From Streptococcus hillyeri (lineage in GTDB: Bacteria; Bacillota; Bacilli; Lactobacillales; Streptococcaceae): a stretch of 64,000 bases of DNA. The notes beneath the pieces were generated by a model that searched no databases, was not told the origin of the DNA, and was given only the letters and a program-made list of their open reading frames with translations. Within the stretch, counting starts at the first letter, position 1, and every line of letters begins with the position of its first letter. The stretch lies in NCBI RefSeq assembly GCF_003686955.1, contig NZ_RCVM01000009.1:1-64000 (forward strand). The letters run 5' to 3'. A program made the position numbers and the translations under genes. This document shows, one piece after another, positions 16,892-25,768 of the stretch.

Positions 16892-18545
16892 AAGTCTGAC
16901 TATAATTGATTATGGCTCCAAAAGAGCAAACAAGTTTAATTTTGGAGAACATACTAATCTAATAGTTAGCAAATCAAATACTACTGGAAAGTCCAGTTTG
17001 ATAAAATCAATATACTACGCCTTAGGGACAGATTTGAAATCATTGCCAACTGGATGGAATATTGATGGTTATATATTTCAAATAGTCATAATAGTTGATG
17101 AGACTGAATATATAATTGAGCGACAGAATAAAATAATCTCTGTAAATGAAAACAAAACAACTAGGATATTTAAGGATTTCAGAGAGTATTCAGATTGGTT
17201 GCAAAAAATTCTAAAGATGAATCTGACTTTAGTAGGGGTTAAAAATGATATCATATCACAGGCTTATGCTAGTGCAATTTTTGCTCCAATATATATTGAT
17301 CAAGATTCATCATGGGATGGTACACTATTTAAAAATACATTCAATGGTTTAGGGCAGTATAAGTCTCCAAATTTTCAGAAGGATATCATAGATTATTACT
17401 TAGGTTTAGGTGATTCGGAATTAAAAAATTATAAGCAAGAACAAGTAGAAATAAAAAAGAAAATAGATGGGAAAGCTCTTTCTATTAATGAAATTGATAA
17501 TGTATATAATAGTTATAAAAAGCAACATAATGTTTCAGAAGTAGATACTATAGATATTCAGGAGTTAGAAAATCAAGTCAATGAATTTTTGGATAAAACT
17601 AATGAATTGTCTGGTAAAATCTCAAATATTATGAAAAAAATCTCTGATAATCAAGTTCTTATGGATATAAATAGACAAGATAGTCTAGAATTAGAAAAAA
17701 TATCTAAAAACATAGAAAAAAGATTGGATACAATTGATTATGAGTGTAGTTATTGTCATTCAATACTTACACGAGAACAGTCTTTAACTAGGTTAGAGTT
17801 GAATGATGATTTATCACAAATTTATGCAAAGAAAAGAGAGATTGATTTTCAAATTGTAAAACTACAGGACGTTGGAACAAAAAATAAAGTTCAACTTAAG
17901 CAATTAAAAAATGAATTTGCAGAATATAAAGAGAGAATTTCAGAGATTAATGATTTAATTAGTATAAAAAAATACGTAAATCAAAATGTATTAAATGAAC
18001 TTGGAAAATTAAGAAGAAAAGAAAATAATGATAAAGAGGCGCTAAAGTCAACCTATGATGATTTAGCTAAAGAGATAAGAAAAATTCAAACTGAAATACG
18101 AAAGAAGAAGTCAGATATAAATCAAGAATTTGAAATTCTTAAAAATAATATTGAGACAAGTATTGGAACATTAGGAATCTCAAATCGTAAGTATGGTGAA
18201 TTTTCTAAAGTTGGTGGTAGTGGCACTGAAAAGAATAAGCAATTATTATCTTTATACCTGATTTACATTAATCTTTTAAGCGCACATTCAAATTACAGAT
18301 TTCCTATTTCAATTGATTCATTTACTAAAAACGAGTTAGATAAAGCCTCTGAGAAAAATATGTATCAGTCTGTGAATGATTACTTTTTGACTCTACCTAA
18401 TCAAACTATATTCGCTATAATAAAAGATAATTTACAGTATATTGAAAAGAAAGATGTACAAATTATTGAAGTGAGTAAACCACTTTTATTAGAAAGTATG
18501 TATGATGAATTATTTAATAAATTATTATCGAAACAAGAGAACTAA
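16872..18545 (+). CDS. SMC/Rad50-like ATPase with zinc-hook CxxC, putative defence sensor
   Basis: The start is taken as TTG 16872 because AGGAGG sits 6 nt upstream; an in-frame ATG at 16848 lies before that site. The 557-residue product has a P-loop-like S-K-S-N-T-T-G-K-S-S followed by LIKSIYYALG, then W-x-I-D-G-Y. Long coiled coils flank a CSYCHS hook (CxxC, around residue 290). The C-terminal ATPase lobe has VGGSGTEKNKQLLSLYL (signature-like) and FPISIDSFTKNELD (Walker B). The order resembles the ATPases of Lamassu/ABC-3C systems. The canonical first Gly of the P-loop is replaced. It is translationally coupled to the nuclease gene. Confidence 0.72.
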   Translation: MVNFSIKSLTIIDYGSKRANKFNFGEHTNLIVSKSNTTGKSSLIKSIYYALGTDLKSLPTGWNIDGYIFQIVIIVDETEYIIERQNKIISVNENKTTRIFKDFREYSDWLQKILKMNLTLVGVKNDIISQAYASAIFAPIYIDQDSSWDGTLFKNTFNGLGQYKSPNFQKDIIDYYLGLGDSELKNYKQEQVEIKKKIDGKALSINEIDNVYNSYKKQHNVSEVDTIDIQELENQVNEFLDKTNELSGKISNIMKKISDNQVLMDINRQDSLELEKISKNIEKRLDTIDYECSYCHSILTREQSLTRLELNDDLSQIYAKKREIDFQIVKLQDVGTKNKVQLKQLKNEFAEYKERISEINDLISIKKYVNQNVLNELGKLRRKENNDKEALKSTYDDLAKEIRKIQTEIRKKKSDINQEFEILKNNIETSIGTLGISNRKYGEFSKVGGSGTEKNKQLLSLYLIYINLLSAHSNYRFPISIDSFTKNELDKASEKNMYQSVNDYFLTLPNQTIFAIIKDNLQYIEKKDVQIIEVSKPLLLESMYDELFNKLLSKQEN

Positions 18546-18618
18546 GTATCGTATCTTAAAAGTAATATGAAACTTGTTTCGAAAAGAATAATAGTATTAT
18601 AGAAGCTATATAAGATAA
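18546..18618. other. Short intergenic stretch after the defence pair
   Basis: AT-rich with no clear terminator or gene; it leads directly into the broken Fic reading frame. Confidence 0.3.
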
Positions 18619-18966
18619 AAATGTCTCTATATTTTCTCTGGTTTCAATAATGTTATAGGCATAATTGACAGCTTATCCCTCAGCAATCATCAGAATGATG
18701 CTACTGTTTTTATCGAATTTATGTTAGATGCCATTTTAGAAACCTTACAGGAGTATTCGTTTACGCCGATGAGCGATAAAGAAATCGCAGTTTTTGAGCA
18801 AGTGAGAACCTACCTACAAAAATACGATGAGATTTCACATAGTCAATTACAAAAACTAGAAGGGCTTAGTGAAGCGTCAGCCAGCTGTTATCTGGCTAAG
18901 TTTGTCAAGATTGATTTATTAACACAGAGCAGTACCAATCGCAATCACCGTTACCATTTAAACTAA
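18619..18966 (+). pseudogene. C-terminal remnant of a Fic-family protein
   Basis: The open frame from 18619 encodes IIDSLSLSNHQND, then ATVFIEFMLDAILETL, which matches the region after the Fic core (typically S-x-x-G-D-A-T-x-F-I-E-F-M-L). A winged-helix tail (residues ISHSQLQKLEGLSEASASCYL) and an RNHRYHLN ending follow. The catalytic HPFxxGNGR motif and everything upstream are missing, replaced by the island. An internal ATG at 18721 could still produce an 81-residue helix-turn-helix peptide, but there is no ribosome-binding site. Probably a scar of the event that brought in the defence pair. Confidence 0.65.
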
Positions 18967-18976
18967 GGAGCCACAC

Positions 18977-20323
18977 ATGACCGTAACAGGCATCATCGCC
19001 GAATTTAACCCTTTCCACAATGGGCACAAGCACCTTTTGGCGCAGACTAAAGGGATGAAGATTGTTGCCATGAGTGGGAATTTCATGCAGCGGGGGGAGC
19101 CTGCCCTCATTGACAAGTGGACGCGGGCGCAGATGGCGCTGGCACATGGGGCTGACCTCGTGGTGGAGCTCCCCTTCCTCGTCTCTGTCCAGTCCGCCGA
19201 CCATTTCGCCCGAGGCGCAGTTGACCTCTTGCATCGCCTTGGCATCGACACACTGGCATTTGGCACGGAGGAAGTCCTTGATTATCAGCGGTTTTCGGCT
19301 ATTTATGGGGAAATGGCAGAGCAGATGGAGGCTTTTGTCCAAACGCTACCAGATGCCATGACTTATCCACAGAAAACACAGAAAATGTGGGAAACTTTTG
19401 CTGGGATAAACTTTTCAGGAGATACCCCAAATCACATTCTAGGGCTTGCTTACGCCAAAGCCTGCGCTGGAAAGAATATACGACTACAGCCCATCCAGCG
19501 TATTGGAGCAGGCTTTCATTCGGAAGAAAAGGTAGCCATCGCTTCTGCGACAGCCATCCGAAAACATCTTTCTGACCAATCCTTTGTGGAAAAGTCAGTA
19601 CCAAGTAGCGACTTGATACTCAATTCTCCACAGGTTTCTTGGAATAACTATTTCCAATTGTTGAAATATCAGATTTTGACGAATCCAGATTTAACCCAGG
19701 TTTTTCAAGTCAATGAGGAACTAGCAAGTCGTATCCGCTCTGCCATTCGGAGCGTAGCGACGGTAGAAGACCTTGTGGAAAAAGTCGCCACCAAGCGCTA
19801 TACCAAAGCGCGCGTGCGACGATTGTTGACCTATATCTTGGTCAATGCTGTGGAAAAACCGCTACCAGAAGCCGTCCATATCCTCGGATTCACCGACAGA
19901 GGGCGCGAGCACCTCAAAGCTGTGAAAAAGTCTGTGGAAATCGTCGCTCGAATCGGCGCAGAACCTTGGGACGCCCTCACGCAGCAAGCAGACGCCATCT
20001 ACCAGTTGGGAGACGGCAGAATCGCAGAGCAGACCTGGGGCCGGGTGCCGCTAATTCGAAAATATCAGTGTCATTGTTGTGGCTATTATACCTTGGATGA
20101 AGTACCAGATGGTTCTTATGAAATTTGTGAGGTTTGTTTTTGGGAAGATGATTGGCAACAAAGGCAAAAACCTGCAATGCGCGGTGGAGCCAATACCGTT
20201 AGCTTGATAGAAGCAAGGGAAAATTTTACAGTTATGGGTGCCTCAGAGAGACGGATGCTCCCTTTTGTTAGGAAACCTAAACCATCAGAATTATCTGCCT
20301 TTCCTTCAAATCTAAGGTCATAA
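18977..20323 (+). CDS. tmcAL: tRNA(Met) cytidine acetate ligase TmcAL fused to a CPCC-type zinc domain
   Basis: Residues 1 to about 356 are TmcAL (YlbM): [13 protein letters not shown], the nucleotide-binding [36 protein letters not shown] and the closing [13 protein letters not shown]. TmcAL makes ac4C34 in elongator tRNA-Met using acetate and ATP. From about residue 357 the frame continues into [40 protein letters not shown], a CPCC-domain signature (first motif CHCC rather than CPCC). Normal TmcAL stops near that junction. AAGGAG lies before the ATG. Confidence 0.9.
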   Translation: MTVTGIIAEFNPFHNGHKHLLAQTKGMKIVAMSGNFMQRGEPALIDKWTRAQMALAHGADLVVELPFLVSVQSADHFARGAVDLLHRLGIDTLAFGTEEVLDYQRFSAIYGEMAEQMEAFVQTLPDAMTYPQKTQKMWETFAGINFSGDTPNHILGLAYAKACAGKNIRLQPIQRIGAGFHSEEKVAIASATAIRKHLSDQSFVEKSVPSSDLILNSPQVSWNNYFQLLKYQILTNPDLTQVFQVNEELASRIRSAIRSVATVEDLVEKVATKRYTKARVRRLLTYILVNAVEKPLPEAVHILGFTDRGREHLKAVKKSVEIVARIGAEPWDALTQQADAIYQLGDGRIAEQTWGRVPLIRKYQCHCCGYYTLDEVPDGSYEICEVCFWEDDWQQRQKPAMRGGANTVSLIEARENFTVMGASERRMLPFVRKPKPSELSAFPSNLRS

Positions 20324-20379
20324 CGTCGGAAAATGCTAAAAGCAATTTGAATGACGAATAGTATAGTAAGGGAGGTTTT

Positions 20380-20853
20380 ATGCAATTTACTTATCGTGTT
20401 CGTCGTTCTAATGATGTGAAGTTTATGATTGTGGCAATCTTTTTTATGGGAATTGCTTGTTATGGTTTGAATGTTAAAAATGAGTGGATGGCTGCTCTTC
20501 CATTTCTGTCTGAACTCTATTATGTCATTCTTATGTTTTATGGCATCATCTTACTTGCTGCTTTGGCTCGATTTTTGAGAAATGCTCCTTGCCTTTGGGG
20601 AGATAGCGATTTTATCTATTATACATTCTTTATTTTTTGGAGAAAAAAGCTAAGCTGGCAGGAAATTGTGTCTCTGAGATTTGAAAAAGAAACGCATCGG
20701 TCGCAGGGAGGTGTTGAACGTCGTATGTTTATGACAATAAAGTCCAAAAACCACAAAGCTATCAGATTTGAGATTACTGATTGGAATGTCTATCGTGATG
20801 ATATCATTTACGATTTTCAAAAACAGAATCCTAGAATCAAGCTACGCTATTGA
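20380..20853 (+). CDS. Small membrane protein with cytoplasmic PH-like tail
   Basis: This 157-residue protein has two membrane helices (about 16-30 and 44-66) and a soluble C-terminal half rich in beta-strand patterns (WQEIVSLRFEKE, MFMTIKSKNHKAIRFEI). This recalls bacterial PH or YcxB-like domains. GGGAGG precedes the ATG. It follows the CPCC tail of tmcAL; CPCC proteins often sit beside immunity-type membrane proteins, so the two may have arrived together (inference). No function assigned. Confidence 0.6.
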   Translation: MQFTYRVRRSNDVKFMIVAIFFMGIACYGLNVKNEWMAALPFLSELYYVILMFYGIILLAALARFLRNAPCLWGDSDFIYYTFFIFWRKKLSWQEIVSLRFEKETHRSQGGVERRMFMTIKSKNHKAIRFEITDWNVYRDDIIYDFQKQNPRIKLRY

Positions 20854-20861
20854 TAGTAACT

Positions 20862-20892
20862 AAAGGGTCCATCCTAGTGTGATGGGCCTTTA
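20862..20892 (+). terminator. Intrinsic terminator
   Basis: AAAGGGTCCATC with GATGGGCCTTT around a 7-nt loop; T-rich after. Confidence 0.7.
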
Positions 20893-21040
20893 ACCTATTT
20901 TAGAATAATATCTTTCATAGCGTCAACTTTGTTCCTCCTAAAAATTTTAAAAATAATATTAAAATAAATTGACAGAAAATTCAACCAAATTTTTAGAATT
21001 ATGGTAAAATAGATAAAAATCAAGGTAAGAGGATAGTGCT

Positions 21041-22753
21041 ATGACTGAAAATAATCTAACTAACCTGCGTCATCGCTCTGCGATTTACGATAGTATGGTC
21101 AAGTCACCCAACCGTGCTATGTTGCGTGCGACAGGGATGACGGATGAGAATTTTAAGCAGCCGATTGTTGGGGTTATCTCGACTTGGGCTGAGAATACGC
21201 CGTGTAATATTCATTTGCATGACTTTGGGAAATTGGCCAAAGAGGGTGTCAAGGATGCTGGAGCATGGCCTGTTCAGTTTGGAACCATTACCGTAGCTGA
21301 CGGGATTGCTATGGGGACGCCTGGGATGCGTTTCTCCTTGACGTCCCGTGACATCATTGCAGATTCTATCGAGGCTGCGATGGGTGGGCACAATGTGGAT
21401 GCCTTTGTCGCTATTGGTGGCTGTGATAAAAACATGCCTGGTTCCATGATTGCCATTGCTAACATGGATATTCCTGCGATTTTCGCCTACGGTGGTACCA
21501 TTGCTCCTGGAAATCTGAATGGCAAGGACATTGACCTTGTATCTGTTTTTGAAGGTATCGGGAAATGGAATCACGGCGACATGACTGCTGAAGAAGTGAA
21601 GGCTTTGGAATGTAATGCCTGCCCTGGCCCTGGTGGCTGCGGCGGTATGTACACGGCAAATACTATGGCAACGGCTATCGAAGTCATGGGAATGAGCTTG
21701 CCAGGCTCATCATCTCACCCAGCGGAATCAGCAGAGAAAACTGCCGATATTGAAGAAGCTGGTCGTGCCGTTGTTCGTATGCTTGAGTTAGGTCTGAAAC
21801 CGTCTGATATTTTGACGCGAGAAGCCTTTGAAGATGCCATTACAGTAACTATGGCGCTCGGTGGGTCAACCAATGCCACCCTTCACCTGTTGGCAATCGC
21901 TCACGCGGCTAATGTTGATTTAACCTTAGAAGACTTTGATGCGCTTCAAGCAAAAGTGCCTCACTTGGCCGATTTGAAACCATCTGGTCAATACGTTTTC
22001 CAAGATCTCTATGAGGTTGGAGGTGTACCAGCTATCATGAAATACTTGTTGAAACATGGCTTCTTGCATGGCGACCGCATCACATGTACTGGTAAAACAG
22101 TCGCAGAAAACTTGGAAGCCTTTGATGACTTGACACCTGGTCAAAAGGTTATCATGCCACTCGAGAATCCAAAACGTGCCGATGGTCCATTGATCATCCT
22201 TAAAGGAAACTTGGCACCAGATGGAGCTGTGGCTAAGGTATCAGGGGTTAAGGTTCGTAACCACACGGGTCCAGCTAAGGTCTTTGACTCGGAGGAAGCT
22301 GCTATTGAAGCGGTTCTTACCGATGAGATTGTTGACGGTGATGTGGTAGTTGTGCGTTACGTTGGTCCAAAAGGTGGCCCAGGTATGCCTGAAATGCTGT
22401 CATTATCATCTATGATTGTTGGTAAAGGTCAAGGCGATAAGGTTGCCCTTCTGACCGATGGTCGTTTCTCAGGTGGGACTTATGGTCTCGTTGTCGGACA
22501 CATTGCCCCAGAGGCGCAGGATGGTGGCCCGATTGCCTACTTGCGTACAGGCGACCTTGTCACTGTTGACCAAGACACGAAAGAAATCACCATGCATGTT
22601 TCTGATGACGAAATAGCAGAGCGCAAGAAAACGACTGTTATCCCACCACTTTATAGCCGTGGGGTTCTCGGTAAATATGCCCACACCGTGTCATCAGCGG
22701 CAAAAGGTGCTGTTACCGATTTCTGGAACATGGACCGTAGTGGTAAAGCTTAA
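21041..22753 (+). CDS. ilvD: Dihydroxy-acid dehydratase
   Basis: This 570-residue Fe-S enzyme converts dihydroxyisovalerate (or its methyl homologue) to the 2-oxo acid in valine, isoleucine and leucine synthesis. Cysteine motifs [10 protein letters not shown] and [18 protein letters not shown] bind the cluster, and [11 protein letters not shown] is the C-terminal signature. Length is normal. AAGGTAAGAGGATAG precedes the ATG, and an extended -10 TGG-TAAAAT (21002-21010) lies 30 nt upstream. It stands alone here, apart from other ilv genes. Confidence 0.96.
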   Translation: MTENNLTNLRHRSAIYDSMVKSPNRAMLRATGMTDENFKQPIVGVISTWAENTPCNIHLHDFGKLAKEGVKDAGAWPVQFGTITVADGIAMGTPGMRFSLTSRDIIADSIEAAMGGHNVDAFVAIGGCDKNMPGSMIAIANMDIPAIFAYGGTIAPGNLNGKDIDLVSVFEGIGKWNHGDMTAEEVKALECNACPGPGGCGGMYTANTMATAIEVMGMSLPGSSSHPAESAEKTADIEEAGRAVVRMLELGLKPSDILTREAFEDAITVTMALGGSTNATLHLLAIAHAANVDLTLEDFDALQAKVPHLADLKPSGQYVFQDLYEVGGVPAIMKYLLKHGFLHGDRITCTGKTVAENLEAFDDLTPGQKVIMPLENPKRADGPLIILKGNLAPDGAVAKVSGVKVRNHTGPAKVFDSEEAAIEAVLTDEIVDGDVVVVRYVGPKGGPGMPEMLSLSSMIVGKGQGDKVALLTDGRFSGGTYGLVVGHIAPEAQDGGPIAYLRTGDLVTVDQDTKEITMHVSDDEIAERKKTTVIPPLYSRGVLGKYAHTVSSAAKGAVTDFWNMDRSGKA

Positions 22754-22827
22754 GGAGCTCAAAAATACTATTATGACTGTGTTTAACAGTACCGCTCAGC
22801 TATTGTCAAGAATAATGGAAGGAAAAC

Positions 22828-23262
22828 ATGGATCTATTAGATGAAAGATTTCCCTTTTCGGGAGCGAAAATTGCCCTACTAAATGGGGACAATATTCTCA
22901 GTATTTTGCGTGATGATATTCCAACCATCCCCTATCCAAATACTTGGGACCTAGCTGGAGGTGGTCGTGAGGATAACGAAACGCCCTTTGAGTGTGTCCA
23001 ACGCGAGACGTTTGAAGAGTTAGGGATTACGATTTCCAAAGAAAGCATCCGCTGGGTTAAACAATATCCAGGTATGATCGATCCAACAAAAGACTCTATC
23101 TTTATGGTCGGAACGATTAGCCAAGCAGACATTAATCAAATTGTCTTTGGAGATGAGGGACAGGGTTGGAAGATGATGCCGATCGAAGCATTTTTAAACG
23201 ATGATCAAGTTTATGGCAGTCTCAAAGCGCGATTGAAGGATTATTTAGAACAGAGAAATTAA
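22828..23262 (+). CDS. Nudix hydrolase
   Basis: This 144-residue protein has a full Nudix box: GGGREDNETPFECVQRETFE followed by ELGI (G-x5-E-x7-R-E-x2-E-E-x-G-h). These enzymes hydrolyse nucleoside diphosphates linked to another group. WDLAGGGRE is typical of MutT-like members, but the substrate is unknown. GAAGGAAAAC precedes the ATG. It lies 75 nt after ilvD without a visible terminator, so cotranscription is possible. Confidence 0.9.
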   Translation: MDLLDERFPFSGAKIALLNGDNILSILRDDIPTIPYPNTWDLAGGGREDNETPFECVQRETFEELGITISKESIRWVKQYPGMIDPTKDSIFMVGTISQADINQIVFGDEGQGWKMMPIEAFLNDDQVYGSLKARLKDYLEQRN

Positions 23263-23398
23263 AGGCGGTCGTTTTTCTCTGAAAGATTGCTTGATAAACT
23301 AAATAAAACATAAAAAGCATAGAATCAGTATTAGTAATAAAATAGCTGATTTTATGCTTTTATTTTGATTGTTGACATTTGATTTTATGATGTCCTTA

Positions 23399-23630
23399 TA
23401 CTCATCCAAAATCAAAATTAGCATTTTAAAGTCAATTAGTTTTTATTTAGTATTTTTGTTAGCACTTCTCCTAATGTGGTGTGGGGCGCTCAAAAGGTTC
23501 CCCCAAACCTTATCGACTGTGACGAACTCTGTTCGTCTTATTTCCCACCTCCAAAGGTCTCCCAGACCTTTGGAGCGTCCGCACTTTTAAGAAAGAAACA
23601 AAAAGTAATTTTTGATTTTTGTTAAGTATT
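23399..23630. repeat. Dispersed repeat element with imperfect inverted ends (full copy)
   Basis: Begins TACTCATCCAAAATCAAAAT and ends AATTTTTGATTTTTGTTAAG-TATT. These ends are imperfect inverted repeats (TACT...AAAATCAAAA against the reverse complement of the right end). Inside are hairpins CCAAAGGTCT/AGACCTTTGG and ACGAACT/GTTCGT. The left 66 bases recur inverted at 1368-1434. Both ends recur at 36184-36477. No credible gene lies inside. It looks like a MITE or similar non-autonomous element. Confidence 0.65.
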
Positions 23631-23712
23631 AGAGACAAAAAATAAAAGAATTCGTAGTTCTATGAGGGTGAGTCTTATAGGGATTTAAATTGCTGAATAG
23701 TGGTTAATGTGT

Positions 23713-23736
23713 TAAAATGTATATACAAAATATACA
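23713..23736 (+). promoter_or_regulatory. Promoter and operator of the toxin-antitoxin operon
   Basis: An extended -10 TGT-TAAAAT (23710-23718) overlaps a perfect inverted repeat TGTATAT-ACAAA-ATATACA (23718-23736). The palindrome sits on the transcription start, where an antitoxin or antitoxin-toxin complex would repress. Confidence 0.6.
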
Positions 23737-23747
23737 AAGGAGAAAGA

Positions 23748-24041
23748 ATGGCTACGATTCAAAAGAATTCTCAGTTTAGTTTTCGGACGGGTGCAGATTT
23801 ATTGCAACGTGCGAAAGAGATTGTTGGTTATGAAAACTTAGATATGACGACCTTGTTTAATAATCTGTTACAGACTGTCGTTGAGCAAGAGCGTGTGCCT
23901 GCTATGCTATTAGACAATGAAAAGTCAAAAAAAGATCGCATTGTAGATGACCTCTTCTCTGAAATTCAAAAAGGCTATACCAGCTACCTTGATGGTAAAG
24001 GGAAGTCGGTTGATGAGGTATTTTCAAAATATGGTTCGTAA
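23748..24041 (+). CDS. RelB/DinJ-family antitoxin
   Basis: This 97-residue protein has an N-terminal ribbon-helix-helix pattern (SQFSFRTGADLLQRAKEIV and a second helix MTTLFNNLLQTVV) and a charged C-terminal arm that would wrap the toxin. The start at ATG 23748 follows AAGGAGAAAGA; an in-frame GTG-type extension upstream covers the operator and is rejected. It overlaps the toxin gene by 11 nt. It should autorepress at the palindrome just upstream. Confidence 0.82.
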   Translation: MATIQKNSQFSFRTGADLLQRAKEIVGYENLDMTTLFNNLLQTVVEQERVPAMLLDNEKSKKDRIVDDLFSEIQKGYTSYLDGKGKSVDEVFSKYGS

Positions 24042-24351
24042 GTTGCGGATTATGCCTGAAGCCGAGGCTGATTTAGATGAGATTTACCACTATATTTTGA
24101 AGCGTTTTTTAGCACCTCAGGCTGCCGAAACAACCATGACCAACATTCGTTTAGCAATAGAGTGGCTTTTAGAAGTGCCAGACCTAGGTATTGATGTGTC
24201 AGAACGCATAGGGAGACAATTTTCCAAGGACCATACGCTATGGATGACACTTGCTGGGAACTATCTCGTCTTTTACATCGTCGATGACAAAGCCATCGCT
24301 GTATTGCGAGTGCTGTACCAAAAGCGCAATTGGATTGAGGTGTTTAGGTAG
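24031..24351 (+). CDS. RelE/ParE-family toxin
   Basis: The 106-residue protein has the family fold pattern: MPEAEADLDEIYHYI (N-terminal helix), helix AAETTMTNIRLAIEWL, then NYLVFYIVDDKAIAVLRVLYQKRNW with the C-terminal Arg and Trp. Members are ribosome-dependent mRNA endonucleases (RelE) or gyrase poisons (ParE); the two cannot be separated safely here. The start at ATG 24031 gives the conserved N-terminus. Confidence 0.82.
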   Translation: MVRKLRIMPEAEADLDEIYHYILKRFLAPQAAETTMTNIRLAIEWLLEVPDLGIDVSERIGRQFSKDHTLWMTLAGNYLVFYIVDDKAIAVLRVLYQKRNWIEVFR

Positions 24352-24498
24352 GGGGAGCTAAGTAAGGAGAGAAAAATGACTCAATTATTTTTTGGAATAA
24401 AAGCGCTAGTACTAAATGATGATTGAATTTATTAGTGCCGCATTTCAAAAAATCATTGGAAGACATAGAACTTGGTAACTTGTCTTAAATAAAACAAA

Positions 24499-24720
24499 TA
24501 GAAAGGAAATAGTTTAGTTAGTGTATCTAACTGAACCCGCCCTAAATAAATTTAGAAAGGAAATCGTTTAGTTAGTTCGTCTAACTGAACACGGGCTAAA
24601 TCCTCGGAAAAAAGATAGAGCTCGTAAGTTCACACGTAAATTATGTCTGAACTGATTTCTCAATAAAAACAACTAGAAAGGAAATGGTCAGTTAGTATGT
24701 CTAACTGAACCCGCCCTAAA
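24499..24720 (+). repeat. Three tandem hairpin repeats before prmA
   Basis: Copies of 47-48 bp lie at 24499-24546, 24553-24600 and 24674-24720. Each has TAGAAAGGAAAT, then a 10-bp hairpin (AGTTAG-n5-CTAACT core), then GAAC and a short GC run ending CTAAA. The loops differ while the stems hold, and copy 3 replaces a G-T pair by C-G, so pairing is conserved. Between copies 2 and 3 a degenerate hairpin AGTTCA...TGAACT (24627-24653) may be a decayed fourth unit. No function known. Confidence 0.65.
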
Positions 24721-24724
24721 CACT

Positions 24725-24784
24725 GTGTCAAAAAGATAAAGTTCTCCTAGATGCAAGCATCGTCGGAGTCTTTCCTATTTTGAC
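24725..24784 (+). other. Long imperfect hairpin just upstream of prmA
   Basis: GTCAAAA (24727-24733) pairs with TTTTGAC (24777-24783), CTCC with GGAG, and GATGC with GCATC around a 2-nt loop. It follows the tandem repeats and ends 28 nt before prmA. It could be a terminator, processing site or leader fold. Confidence 0.45.
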
Positions 24785-24814
24785 GTTGTGTTTTACGGGC
24801 TTGGTATCTTAATG

Positions 24815-25768
24815 ATGAACAACTGGAAGGAATTAACGGTTCACGTGCATCGTGAGGCAGAGGAGGCTGTTTCAAATTTATTGATTGAGACAGGGAGTCA
24901 GGGGGTTGCGATTAGTGACTCGGCGGATTATATTGGGCAGGAGGATCGTTTTGGCGAGCTGTATCCTGAGGTGGAGCAATCTGAGATGATTGCGGTAACG
25001 GCTTACTATCCTGATACTATGGATTTGGAGGCGGTCAAAGCTGAGATTGAGGCTGGTCTTGCGGAATTGCCTGATTTTGGTGTGGCGACAGGGGCTGTTC
25101 GTATTGACAGTCAGGATTTGGCTGAGGAAGATTGGGCAGAGAACTGGAAGAAATACTATGAGCCTGCTCGTATCACGAGTGACTTGACCATTGTGCCGTC
25201 TTGGACGGACTATGAGGCGACGGCTGGGGAGAAAATCATCAAGTTAGACCCAGGTATGGCATTTGGTACTGGGACACACCCAACAACCAAGATGAGCCTA
25301 TTTGCTCTTTCGCAGGTGCTTCGTGGTGGGGAGACGGTGATTGATGTGGGAACAGGTTCAGGCGTTCTTTCCATTGCCAGCTCGCTCCTTGGGGCCAAGG
25401 AGATTTTCGCCTATGACCTTGATGATGTGGCGGTGCGCGTGGCTCAGGAAAATATTGACATGAACCCGGGCATGGAGAATATCCATGTGGCAGCAGGAGA
25501 TCTTCTTAAAGGCGTGACGCAAGAAGCTGATGTCATCGTTGCCAACATTTTGGCGGATATTTTGATTCATCTGACCGATGATGCATACCGTTTGGTCAAG
25601 GACGAGGGCTATCTCATCATGTCTGGAATTATTGCCGAAAAACTGGATATGGTCCTCGAAGCGGCTTACAGCGCAGGCTTTTTCCTCGAAACGCACATGA
25701 TTCAGGGTGAGTGGAACTGTGTGGTCTTTAAGAAAACCGACGATATGTCGGGCGTGATTGGAGGCTAA
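24815..25768 (+). CDS. prmA: Ribosomal protein L11 methyltransferase
   Basis: This 317-residue enzyme trimethylates L11. The N-terminal recognition domain begins [20 protein letters not shown]. The catalytic domain has [11 protein letters not shown], motif [14 protein letters not shown] and VANILADIL. The start at ATG 24815 (or the adjacent 24812) matches the family; a longer start at 24788 does not. No good Shine-Dalgarno lies before it, which fits the unusual leader of hairpin repeats. It is adjacent to rsmE with no gap. Confidence 0.93.
   Translation: MNNWKELTVHVHREAEEAVSNLLIETGSQGVAISDSADYIGQEDRFGELYPEVEQSEMIAVTAYYPDTMDLEAVKAEIEAGLAELPDFGVATGAVRIDSQDLAEEDWAENWKKYYEPARITSDLTIVPSWTDYEATAGEKIIKLDPGMAFGTGTHPTTKMSLFALSQVLRGGETVIDVGTGSGVLSIASSLLGAKEIFAYDLDDVAVRVAQENIDMNPGMENIHVAAGDLLKGVTQEADVIVANILADILIHLTDDAYRLVKDEGYLIMSGIIAEKLDMVLEAAYSAGFFLETHMIQGEWNCVVFKKTDDMSGVIGG

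Noticed and set aside
24499..24720. CRISPR array
   Set aside because: The units are only three, unequally spaced (6 and 73 nt), with variable loops, and no cas gene is in the window.
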